Positions 7,587 to 17,761 of a stretch of 19,076 nucleotides of DNA are shown here, in pieces. Where the stretch lies: assembly GCA_947179195.1 (NCBI GenBank), contig CAMXAS010000010.1, forward strand, positions 1 to 19,076. Reading direction: 5' to 3'. How positions within the stretch are numbered: the stretch's first letter is position 1; each line of letters begins with the position of its first letter. The DNA is from an uncultured Bacteroidales bacterium (GTDB lineage: Bacteria > Bacteroidota > Bacteroidia > Bacteroidales > P3). A program made the position numbers and the translations under genes. Below the pieces are notes generated by a model. It ran no database searches, was not told where the DNA came from, and saw nothing but the letters and a program-made list of their open reading frames with translations.

Positions 7587-8939
7587 ATGGGTGCATTCAA
7601 GGCTTATGACATACGGGGCGTCTATGGACGCGACTTTCAAAAGGAAGACGTTTACAAAATCGGGTATTTCCTGTCCGAACTCCTGAATACGAACCGCATT
7701 CTCGTGGGACGGGACGTGCGGCAGTCTTCGCCGGAAATCTATGCGTATCTCTGTCAGGGCATACAGGATTCGGGCGCGGATGTCTGCGATTTGGGCGTCT
7801 GTACGACGCCGATGGTCTATTGGGCCACGGCCGAACACGGCTTCAAGGCGTCCGTCATGATTACGGCCTCGCACAATCCCAAGGAATACAACGGCCTTAA
7901 GATTTCGCGGGAGAACGCCCTGCCGGTCGGCTACGACAACGGCTTGAACACGTTGGAACGCTGGCTGAAAGAACGGACGGTGCAGCCGAAGCCGCAGGCC
8001 GAAAGAGGCCGCGTGTTGCCGTTCGATCAAAAGGCGGCCTACCTCGCGTTTCAGCGGCAGTGGCTGTCGGATTTTTCCAATCTTAAAATCGTCATGGACT
8101 GCTCCAACGGCATGGCCTCGCTGTTCGTGCGCGATTTGTACGGCGACCGGCCCGTCTATCTCTACGACGAGTTGGACGGTTCGTTCCCGAACCATGAAGC
8201 CAACCCGCTGGATCCCGCCAATATCGTGGATTTGCAGGCGGCCGTGGGGGAGGAGAGCGCCGATTTGGGCGTTATTTTCGACGGCGACGCCGACCGCGTC
8301 ATGTTCGTGGACGAATACGGGCGGTTCATTTCGCCGGATTTGATGATAGCCGTGCTCGGGTTTTATTTCTTGAAGGAGAAAGGCCTGCGCGGGAACGTGT
8401 TGCAGGATATCCGCACGTCCAAGTCGGTGCGGCGGTGCATTGAGGAAATGGGCGGCACGATGGCCATGTGGCGTGTGGGACGGGCTTATGCGGCGGCCAA
8501 GTTGCGCGAGATAGACGGGGTTTTCGGCGGCGAGTTGGCCGGCCACTATTATTTCCGCGATTTCCACTATTCCGATTCGGGCTTGATGGCCTGCTCGCTG
8601 ATTTTGGGCATCCTGAGCCGGTTCAAGGCAGCCGGCAAACCGGTGTCGCGGCTTATATCGGAAATAGCCGTCTATGTCGGGTCGGGCGAACTCAATTTCA
8701 AGATTGCCGACAAAGAGGCGGCCATGGAGGCGCTTAAAGCCGGCTTCACGGCCAACGAGACGCCGACGGCCGTTTACGATTTCGACGGCTACCGCATCGA
8801 ATTCGAGGACTGGTGGTTCAACGTCCGCCCGTCCAATACCGAACCCTATCTGCGTTTTATCGCGGAGGCGGCCCACCGCGCCCTGTTGGAGGAGAAAGTA
8901 CGTGCGGCCAAGGAAATACTGGCGCGTTTCATCGCATAA
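7587..8939 (+). CDS. manB: Phosphomannomutase/phosphoglucomutase
   Basis: This alpha-D-phosphohexomutase interconverts hexose 6- and 1-phosphates. With manC in the same operon the likely main product is mannose-1-phosphate for GDP-mannose. Motifs: AYDIRG at residues 5-10; TASHNPKEYNG with phosphoserine Ser95; metal-binding DGDADR with Asp232, Asp234 and Asp236; sugar-binding GGELAGHYYF near 313; and phosphate-binding RPSNTEPYLRF near the C-terminus. At 450 residues it is a full four-domain protein. ATG 7587 lies 2 bases after the trmD stop and 6 bases after GGAGGA (7575-7580), one of the few clear Shine-Dalgarno-like sites here, so I prefer it to the longer overlapping reading. The AYDIRG opening and sugar loop favour the ManB/CpsG group over GlmM. 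Confidence 0.92.
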   Translation: MGAFKAYDIRGVYGRDFQKEDVYKIGYFLSELLNTNRILVGRDVRQSSPEIYAYLCQGIQDSGADVCDLGVCTTPMVYWATAEHGFKASVMITASHNPKEYNGLKISRENALPVGYDNGLNTLERWLKERTVQPKPQAERGRVLPFDQKAAYLAFQRQWLSDFSNLKIVMDCSNGMASLFVRDLYGDRPVYLYDELDGSFPNHEANPLDPANIVDLQAAVGEESADLGVIFDGDADRVMFVDEYGRFISPDLMIAVLGFYFLKEKGLRGNVLQDIRTSKSVRRCIEEMGGTMAMWRVGRAYAAAKLREIDGVFGGELAGHYYFRDFHYSDSGLMACSLILGILSRFKAAGKPVSRLISEIAVYVGSGELNFKIADKEAAMEALKAGFTANETPTAVYDFDGYRIEFEDWWFNVRPSNTEPYLRFIAEAAHRALLEEKVRAAKEILARFIA

Positions 8940-8951
8940 GGTTGTAAACGA

Positions 8952-9409
8952 ATGAGCAAGGAACACTTACGGGCGGACGTCCGCATACGCAATAAAAAGG
9001 CCGAATACGCTTTCTTCCTGTTGGAGCGGTTCACGGCCGGCATCGTGCTGGCGGGAACCGAAATCAAGTCGATACGGCAGGGCAAGGCGGCCATCGGCGA
9101 TTCCTACTGCTATTTCAACGGTGGCGAATTGTTCATCAAGAATATGTACGTGGCCGAATACACGCACGGCACTTACTATAACCACGAACCGCGCCGCGAG
9201 CGGAAACTCTTGCTCACGAAACGGGAATTGCGCAAACTCTCGACCAAGATGAAGGAAAAGGGCCTGACCATCATTCCCGTGCAGCTGTTCATCGACGAGA
9301 ATGGCCGCGCCAAATTGGAAATCGCGCTGTCGAAAGGCAAGAAAGCCTACGACAAACGGGAGTCCATCAAGGAGAAAGACCTCCGCCGCGATATGGCGCG
9401 GACGGCGGA

Positions 9410-9413
<4 letters not shown>
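8952..9413 (+). CDS. smpB: SsrA-binding protein SmpB
   Basis: SmpB binds tmRNA and delivers it to stalled ribosomes, so that the nascent chain is tagged for proteolysis and the ribosome is freed. The 153-residue protein has the full OB-fold and basic tail: the RNKKAEYAFFLLE opening, GIVLAGTEIKSIRQGKA at about 30-46, YTHGTYYNHEPRRERKLLL near 70-90, and the C-terminal GKKAYDKRESIKEKDLRRD segment that mimics the anticodon arm in the decoding site. The gene begins 12 bases after manB and is the last plus-strand gene of the operon. Its TAA (9411-9413) overlaps the clpC stop on the other strand, so no terminator separates them. The tmRNA gene is not in this window. Confidence 0.96.
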
Positions 9414-12052
<2,639 letters not shown>

Positions 12053-12059
12053 AAGTCAG

Positions 12060-12075
12060 ATCCGTCCTAACGGAT
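12060..12075 (-). promoter_or_regulatory. Small stem-loop in the clpC 5' leader
   Basis: ATCCGT and ACGGAT form a perfect 6-bp stem with a 4-base loop, ending 7 bases upstream of the clpC start codon and inside its predicted leader of about 50 bases. It could influence ribosome access or be a protein-binding palindrome. It does not resemble the CIRCE heat-shock operator, which has 9-base arms and a 9-base spacer. Confidence 0.25.
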
Positions 12076-12106
12076 TGGGTAAATGGTGTGTCAATAATAA
12101 AACGGA

Positions 12107-12137
12107 CAAAGATAGGCCTAAAAACGCTAAATTAAAA
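12107..12137 (-). promoter_or_regulatory. Probable clpC promoter
   Basis: On the minus strand TATCTTTG (12114-12107) is an exact -7 TAnnTTTG match. Nineteen bases upstream of it lies TTTT (12137-12134), one mismatch from the -33 TTTG. Expected transcription start is near 12100, leaving a leader of about 48 bases. No stress-type operator was recognised beside it. Confidence 0.55.
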
Positions 12138-12184
12138 GCCGATATTCTTAATAAAACCAACTGTGAAAAGTTGAAAACGGACAC

Positions 12185-12215
12185 TTGTTTTATTTCCGTT
12201 TTTTTACTAATTTCG
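12185..12215 (+). promoter_or_regulatory. Probable gyrA promoter
   Basis: TTG (12185-12187) and TAATTTCG (12208-12215) are separated by 20 bases. The -7 element has one mismatch to TAnnTTTG. Expected start is near 12220, with a leader of about 50 bases before ATG 12271. A second pair (TTTC 12193-12196 and TATGTTTT 12216-12223, spacer 19) overlaps it and could serve instead. The whole 12053-12270 gap is AT-rich and, apart from these promoters and the clpC hairpin, I see nothing else in it. Confidence 0.4.
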
Positions 12216-12270
12216 TATGTTTTAAGCATTGGCAGCAAAATGCTGTCGAACAAAGAGTTATATTTGCTAC

Positions 12271-14823
12271 ATGGAAGGAGTGAAAGAAACAGGACGCATC
12301 GTGCAGGTCAATATCGAGCAACAGATGCAATCGGCCTATATAGATTACTCTATGTCGGTCATCGTTGCGCGGGCCCTGCCGGATGTGCGGGACGGGATGA
12401 AGCCGGTACACCGGCGTATCCTCTACTCAATGAACGAAAACGGTATCAACTCCCGCAACCCGTATAAGAAATCGGCGAGAATCGTGGGTGACGTGCTGGG
12501 TAAGTATCACCCGCACGGCGACGGTTCCGTCTATGGCGCGTTGGTGCGTATGGCGCAGGAATGGTCGTTGCGTTATCCGCTCGTGGACGGTCAGGGTAAC
12601 TTCGGGTCCATCGACCAGGACCCGCCCGCGGCCATGCGTTATACGGAAGCCAGGATGTGCAAGCTGGCCGAAGAACTGTTGGCCGACATCGACAAGGAAA
12701 CCGTCGATATGCAGAACAACTTCGACGATTCGTTGAAGGAACCGACGGTGTTGCCTTGCAAGATTCCCAACCTGCTCGTCAACGGTTCGGCCGGTATCGC
12801 CGTGGGTATGGCCACGAACATGGCGCCCCACAACCTGTCGGAAGTCTGCGACGGCATCGTGGCCTATATCGACAACCGCGACATCACGGCCGAGGAACTC
12901 ATGCAGTACGTCAAGGCGCCCGACTTTCCGACGGGCGGGGTCATCTACGGCTACGACGGCGTAAGGGATGCGTTCCTGACCGGTATGGGCCGTGTCGTGA
13001 TGCGGGGTGAGGCGGCCATAGAGACCGACGACAGCGGCCGCAGCCATATCATCGTCACGTCGATTCCGTATCAAATCAACAAGTCGGAAATGATTAAGAA
13101 AATCGCCGACTTGGTCAACGAGAAGAAGATAGAGGGCATCAGCGATATCCGCGACGAGTCCGACCGCAGCGGTTTGCGCATCGTGTTCGAACTCAAACGC
13201 GAGGCCGTGCCCAATGTCGTGCTCAACAAACTGTACCAACTCACGTCGTTGCAATCCTCGTTCAGCGTCAACAACATCGCGCTCGTGCATGGCCGTCCGC
13301 GTCTGTTGAACCTGCGGGATTTGATCCACTACTATGTGGAACACCGTCACGACGTCGTTATCCGGCGCACGCGCTTCGATTTGGCGGCCGCGGAAAAACG
13401 CGCCCACATCCTCGAAGGCTTGCTCATCGCGCTCGACCATCTGGACGAAGTCATCCGGCTTATCCGCGAGTCCAAGACCGTGGATATCGCCAAGACGGCC
13501 TTGATGGAGCATTTCCAGTTGAGCGAGCCGCAGTCGAAAGCCATCGTGGAGATGCGTCTCGGCCAGTTGACCGGTTTGGAACGCGAGAAAATCCAGCAGG
13601 AATACGCGGAACTGGAAGCCTTCATCGCGCGTTGCAAGGCCCTGTTGTCGGACGAAAAGCTCCGGATGGAAGTCATCAAGGCCGAAACGCTGGAAATGAA
13701 GGAAAAGTACGGCGACGAACGGCGTTCCCGCATCGTTTACGCTTCGGCCGACTTCCGCATCGAGGATACGATTCCCGACGACGACATGGTCATCACGATT
13801 TCGCGTTTGGGCTACATCAAGCGGACGCCGCTGAGCGAATACCGCTGCCAGACCCGTGGCGGCAAGGGCATGAAGGGCTCGGACGTGCGCAGCGAGGACT
13901 TCCTCGAACACGTATTCGTGGCTTCGATGCACAACTATATGTTGTTCTTCACCGAGAAAGGCCGTTGCTACTGGATGCGCGTGTTCGACATCCCGGAAGG
14001 CACGCGGCAGTCGAAGGGTCGCGCGATTCAGAACGTCATCAACATCGCGTCGGACGACAAGGTGATGGCCTACATCAATGTCAAAGACCTCAAGAACGAG
14101 GAATACATCAATAACAACTACATCGTCCTGTGTACGAAACAGGGGATTATCAAGAAGACCTCGCTGGAGGCCTATTCGCGTCCGCGTCAGAACGGTATCA
14201 ACGCCGTGACGATCCGCGAGGGCGACCAGTTGCTGGAAGCCAAGCTGACGTCGGGCTCGGCCGTCATCATGATGGCCACGCGCGAGGGCAAGGCCATCCG
14301 TTTCCCCGAAGACAAGGTGCGGGCCATGGGCCGCGTTTCGTCCGGTGTCCGCGGCGTTTCGCTGGGCAGCGAAAACGATGAGGTGGTCGGCATGATTTGC
14401 ATCGAGGATCCGGAAACCGACATCCTCGTCGTTTCGGAAAAAGGCTTCGGCAAACGCTCCAAGTTCGAGGATTACCGCGAGACGAACCGTGGCGGCAAGG
14501 GTGTCAAGACGTTGCAGATTACCGACAAGACGGGCCCGCTGATTGCGATTAAGGATGTAACCGATGCCAACGACCTGATGATTATCAATAAGTCGGGCAT
14601 CATCCTGCGGACGGCGGTCAAGGATTTGCGCGTCGTAGGCCGTGCCACGCAGGGCGTCAAGCTTATCGATTTGCGCGGCAAGGATGCGATTGCGTCCGTC
14701 ACGCGCGTGGAGATGGAGCCCGAAGACGAAAATATGGCGGAGGCGGAAGGCGAAAACGCCCGGGCGCCGGAGGCCGGTATCGAACCGACGGTTCCGGAAG
14801 CGACGGAAAACAATAACGAATAA
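12271..14823 (+). CDS. gyrA: DNA gyrase subunit A
   Basis: GyrA cuts and rejoins DNA in the A2B2 gyrase that introduces negative supercoils. Seen in the 850 residues: IDYSMSVIVARALPDVRDG and KPVHRRILY (winged-helix region), HPHGD at 80-84, catalytic Tyr124 in AAMRYTEARM, and a C-terminal beta-pinwheel starting with the GyrA box QTRGGKG at 527-533, which separates GyrA from ParC. The tail from about 815 is acidic and low-complexity. In the quinolone region, the residues matching E. coli Ser83 and Asp87 are Gly85 and Gly89. ATG 12271 gives an N-terminus close to known Bacteroidales GyrA (GRIVQVNIEQQM follows within 20 residues). The GTG at 12280 is an unlikely alternative. The TPR gene follows by 14 bases, so the two are probably co-transcribed. 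Confidence 0.96.
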   Translation: MEGVKETGRIVQVNIEQQMQSAYIDYSMSVIVARALPDVRDGMKPVHRRILYSMNENGINSRNPYKKSARIVGDVLGKYHPHGDGSVYGALVRMAQEWSLRYPLVDGQGNFGSIDQDPPAAMRYTEARMCKLAEELLADIDKETVDMQNNFDDSLKEPTVLPCKIPNLLVNGSAGIAVGMATNMAPHNLSEVCDGIVAYIDNRDITAEELMQYVKAPDFPTGGVIYGYDGVRDAFLTGMGRVVMRGEAAIETDDSGRSHIIVTSIPYQINKSEMIKKIADLVNEKKIEGISDIRDESDRSGLRIVFELKREAVPNVVLNKLYQLTSLQSSFSVNNIALVHGRPRLLNLRDLIHYYVEHRHDVVIRRTRFDLAAAEKRAHILEGLLIALDHLDEVIRLIRESKTVDIAKTALMEHFQLSEPQSKAIVEMRLGQLTGLEREKIQQEYAELEAFIARCKALLSDEKLRMEVIKAETLEMKEKYGDERRSRIVYASADFRIEDTIPDDDMVITISRLGYIKRTPLSEYRCQTRGGKGMKGSDVRSEDFLEHVFVASMHNYMLFFTEKGRCYWMRVFDIPEGTRQSKGRAIQNVINIASDDKVMAYINVKDLKNEEYINNNYIVLCTKQGIIKKTSLEAYSRPRQNGINAVTIREGDQLLEAKLTSGSAVIMMATREGKAIRFPEDKVRAMGRVSSGVRGVSLGSENDEVVGMICIEDPETDILVVSEKGFGKRSKFEDYRETNRGGKGVKTLQITDKTGPLIAIKDVTDANDLMIINKSGIILRTAVKDLRVVGRATQGVKLIDLRGKDAIASVTRVEMEPEDENMAEAEGENARAPEAGIEPTVPEATENNNE

Positions 14824-14837
14824 AACCCTATAGCAAT

Positions 14838-16001
14838 ATGAAGAAGATTATAGCGACCGTAGCGGCCATCGTATTGGCGCTCGGCATGACGGGCAACGCT
14901 TTTGCCCAAAAGAAAGCGGTGAACGCCGCGTTGAAAAGCATCAATTCCGGTAAATTGGACGCCGGTGTCGAAAACATCGAGGCGGCCATCGAAAATCCGG
15001 AAACGATGTCGTTGAGCAACACGTGGGTGGTTCGCGGTGATGTATATACGGCTGTGGCCTCCAACCCGTTCTTCGCCAAACGTTACGAAAATCCCGCCGA
15101 CAAGGCTTTGGAATCGTATCAGAAAGCCATGGAGTTGGATCCTTCGGATAAGATGCGCACGATTTTGGCGCTCAAATTGCCGAACCTGGCCGGCGCGTTC
15201 TACGACCTGGGTACCGAAGCGTTCTCGGCCGGCGATTTCGCCGCGGCGACGGTGGATTTCGAAAAGTCCTTGGCCGTAACCGTGTTGATGGGCGAGCCCG
15301 ACTCGGCCTCCATGTTCAACATCGCGCTCTGCGCGGCCAACGACAACCAGTTGGAGAAAGCCGCCGAATACTACGGTGCGCTCGTAGCCGCCGCCTACCC
15401 GATGATGGGTATATACAACGGCTTGGCCGACGTGTATGTCCGCATGGACCGCAAGGATGAGGTGGCGCCCTTGATGGATTTGCTCGTGGAACGTTTCGTA
15501 ACCGATTCGACGGCTTACGTAACGGCGGTGGGCATCCTGCTCAACATCGGCGACAACGAACATTCCGAAGTGGTTTTGGCCAAGGCCGTTGAAAAATGGC
15601 CGACGGATCCGTTCCTCTATCTGGCCATGGGCGTGGCTTACGAAAACAGCAAGCAGGCTGAGAAAGCCGAAGAAGCCTACAAGAAAGCTTTGGAACTGAA
15701 CCCCGAATATCCCGAAGCGATTTACAACTTGGGTGCTTTCTATGTAAACCAGGGTATCGACATCCAAAACCAGGCGCGTAACCTGCCGTTGGACGCCACG
15801 GCCGAATACGACGCTTTGTCGGCTCAGGCCAACACGCTGTTCCAACAGTCCATCCCGTATCTGGAAAAGATTGTGGAAGCCCAGCCCAACAACGTGGATG
15901 CTTTGAATACGCTGAGAGGAATCTATATTCAGTTGAATCAGATGGACAAGGCCAATGAAATCAAGGCGCGTGTGGATGCCTTGACGGGCGTGGCCGAATA
16001 A
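14838..16001 (+). CDS. Secreted tetratricopeptide-repeat protein
   Basis: The 387-residue protein starts with a clear Sec signal peptide (MKKIIATVAAIVLALGMTG) with likely cleavage after AFA at residue 23, so it should be periplasmic. There is no lipobox cysteine. The mature part is alpha-helical with TPR-like units. The clearest is at about 259-292 (LAMGVAYENSKQAEKAEEAY, then KALELNP); others lie near 90-105 (ALESYQKAMELDPSD), 185-210 and 345-385. No enzymatic motif is visible, so a protein-protein scaffold role is inferred; the partner is unknown. It follows gyrA by 14 bases and is closed by a strong terminator 20 bases after its stop, making gyrA-TPR a likely two-gene unit. Confidence 0.88.
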   Translation: MKKIIATVAAIVLALGMTGNAFAQKKAVNAALKSINSGKLDAGVENIEAAIENPETMSLSNTWVVRGDVYTAVASNPFFAKRYENPADKALESYQKAMELDPSDKMRTILALKLPNLAGAFYDLGTEAFSAGDFAAATVDFEKSLAVTVLMGEPDSASMFNIALCAANDNQLEKAAEYYGALVAAAYPMMGIYNGLADVYVRMDRKDEVAPLMDLLVERFVTDSTAYVTAVGILLNIGDNEHSEVVLAKAVEKWPTDPFLYLAMGVAYENSKQAEKAEEAYKKALELNPEYPEAIYNLGAFYVNQGIDIQNQARNLPLDATAEYDALSAQANTLFQQSIPYLEKIVEAQPNNVDALNTLRGIYIQLNQMDKANEIKARVDALTGVAE

Positions 16002-16021
16002 TCAATTAAGAATCGGTAACC

Positions 16022-16057
16022 AAGGCCTCGGAGTCCATGACGCCGGGGCCTTTTTTT
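16022..16057 (+). terminator. Intrinsic terminator after the gyrA-TPR unit
   Basis: AAGGCCTCGG (16022-16031) pairs with CCGGGGCCTT (16043-16052) through ten pairs, one of them G-U, around an 11-base loop. The hairpin runs into seven consecutive T (16051-16057). It is a textbook Rho-independent terminator, but the next gene's ATG lies only 7 bases beyond the T-run. Confidence 0.85.
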
Positions 16058-16064
16058 AGTACGT

Positions 16065-17681
16065 ATGGCAGAGAAACAATCATCCAGAACGTCTTGGGTC
16101 CTGTTGGCCCTGTTCCTTATGGTGGGCATCCTGATAGGCATCCGGTTGAATCGGTATATGGCGCGCCGGGCCGGCCACCTGCAGATGGGCGGCGGCAAGG
16201 GCAAGGTAGAGACGGTGTTGCAGGCAATCAAAGACAACTATGTGGATACGGTGAACCTCGACCGGCTGACGGACGCCTCGTTGGAGGCCATGCTGACGCA
16301 GCTCGACCCGCATTCGGTCTATATTCCGGCCGCCGATTTCGCCAAGGCGGAAGAGGAGATAGAGGGCAACTTCGAGGGTATCGGCGTGCAGTTCCGTATG
16401 ATAGACGATACGGTGGTGGTCATCATGCCCGTGTCGGGCGGCCCGAGCGAACGCGCGGGCGTGTTGGCGGGCGACCGTATAATAAAGGTAGATACGGTCG
16501 ATATCGCCGGGCAGGGTTTGGAGACCGAGGCCGTCATGAAACGCCTCAAAGGGCCGCGCGGCAGCAAGGTGCGCTTGGGACTGTTGCGCCGTCCTTCCAC
16601 CGAATTGGTCTATGTGACCTTGGAACGCGACGTGATACCGTCTTATAGCGTGGATGTCTATTTCATGGCCGACCCGCAGGTGGGCTACGTCAAGGTCAGC
16701 AAGTTCACGCGCGCGACCGCCGATGAGTTCGAAGCGGCCCTGGCCGATTTGCAGCGGCAGGGCATGAAAGGGCTGATTGTGGATTTGCGCGGCAATGGCG
16801 GCGGGCTGCTGGGCAGCTGCATCGAGATGGCCGATTTGTTTTTGGAGAAAGGCGACCTGATTGTATATACCGATGGCGAACACCGCGCCAAGACGCGCAT
16901 CAAGGCCACCGGCCGCGGCCGTTACGTCGATTTGCCGCTGGTGGTGCTCGTGGACGAATGGTCGGCTTCGGCCTCGGAAATCTTTGCGGGCGCGATGCAG
17001 GACAACGACCGGGCGCGGATTGTGGGGCGCCGCACGTTCGGCAAGGGCTTGGTGCAGGAGCAGATGGACATGGCCGACGGCAGTGCGGTGCGGCTGACGG
17101 TGGCGCGTTATCACACGCCCTCGGGCCGCAGCATACAGAAGCCGTATAAGGCCGGCGACAACGAGGATTACGAAGCCGATTTGCTGCGCCGTTACGCGAG
17201 CGGCGAGATGACCGGCGGGGATTCGACGCAGCACGGCGATACGGTGCAGTACTATACGCTGAAAAAACAGCGTGTCGTTTACGGGGGCGGCGGCATCATG
17301 CCGGACGACAACGTGCCCTATAAGACGAGCGATACCTATATCTATTGGAATGAACTGAGCCGGCAAGGGCTGTTCTATCAGTTCTCGTTCGACTATGCCG
17401 ACAGGCATCGGGAGGCCTTGATGAAGACCTATGCGTCGGCGGCCGACTTCGTGGCCGGGTTCAACGTGGACGACGCCTTGTTCGAGGACTTCCTGCGTTA
17501 TGCGGAGCGGCACGGCGTAAAGCGTGACGAAAAGAGCATCGAGGCCAACCAGCGCAAGATGCGGTTGACGATCAAGGCCTATATCGGGCGCGACGTGTTC
17601 GACAACCTCGGCTTTTATCCCGTTTACCTGCCGACCGACGACGATTACAAGGCCGCCCTGCAGGTGTTGCACGATATGTAG
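16065..17681 (+). CDS. S41 family C-terminal processing peptidase
   Basis: The protein is a CtpA/Prc-type serine peptidase that trims or degrades periplasmic proteins from their C-termini. The 538 residues comprise a membrane anchor at about 9-27 (WVLLALFLMVGILIGI), a helical segment, a PDZ domain at about 100-185 (FEGIGVQF, SGGPSERAGVLAGD), the S41 core with VDLRGNGGG near 245, and a C-terminal helical region. The catalytic dyad is Ser302 in SASASEI and Lys327 in TFGKGLVQ, with the same 25-residue gap as in known Ctp proteases. No upstream in-frame start is available and the next internal Met would cut into the membrane segment, so ATG 16065 is kept although it has no Shine-Dalgarno sequence and no room for its own promoter after the terminator at 16022-16057. 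A strong terminator follows the gene. Confidence 0.93.
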   Translation: MAEKQSSRTSWVLLALFLMVGILIGIRLNRYMARRAGHLQMGGGKGKVETVLQAIKDNYVDTVNLDRLTDASLEAMLTQLDPHSVYIPAADFAKAEEEIEGNFEGIGVQFRMIDDTVVVIMPVSGGPSERAGVLAGDRIIKVDTVDIAGQGLETEAVMKRLKGPRGSKVRLGLLRRPSTELVYVTLERDVIPSYSVDVYFMADPQVGYVKVSKFTRATADEFEAALADLQRQGMKGLIVDLRGNGGGLLGSCIEMADLFLEKGDLIVYTDGEHRAKTRIKATGRGRYVDLPLVVLVDEWSASASEIFAGAMQDNDRARIVGRRTFGKGLVQEQMDMADGSAVRLTVARYHTPSGRSIQKPYKAGDNEDYEADLLRRYASGEMTGGDSTQHGDTVQYYTLKKQRVVYGGGGIMPDDNVPYKTSDTYIYWNELSRQGLFYQFSFDYADRHREALMKTYASAADFVAGFNVDDALFEDFLRYAERHGVKRDEKSIEANQRKMRLTIKAYIGRDVFDNLGFYPVYLPTDDDYKAALQVLHDM

Positions 17682-17702
17682 GAATTGGGCGAAAGGATAT
17701 GA

Positions 17703-17734
17703 AAAAGGCGGACGACTTCGGTCGCCCGCCTTTT
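17703..17734. terminator. Bidirectional terminator between convergent genes
   Basis: AAAAGGCGG-A-CGAC and GTCG-C-CCGCCTTTT form a 13-pair stem with one internal mismatch, closed by a TTCG tetraloop in the very stable C(UUCG)G context. A-rich and T-rich flanks make it work in either direction. It lies 22 bases after the S41 peptidase stop and 28 bases from the stop of the minus-strand cysteine desulfidase gene, so it probably ends both transcripts. Confidence 0.88.
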
Positions 17735-17761
17735 GCTTTATGGGGTGGAAGAAACCGCCGC

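Noticed and set aside
7518..8966. 482-codon minus-strand open frame over manB
   Set aside because: It is the antisense of a phosphohexomutase with all catalytic motifs intact; no recognisable protein is encoded.
12060..12075. Heat-shock (CIRCE) operator upstream of clpC
   Set aside because: The palindrome has 6-base arms and a 4-base loop, not the 9-9-9 CIRCE architecture or its TTAGCACTC arms.
12427..13932. 501-codon minus-strand open frame over gyrA
   Set aside because: Antisense of the gyrase core; no motif and an atypical composition.
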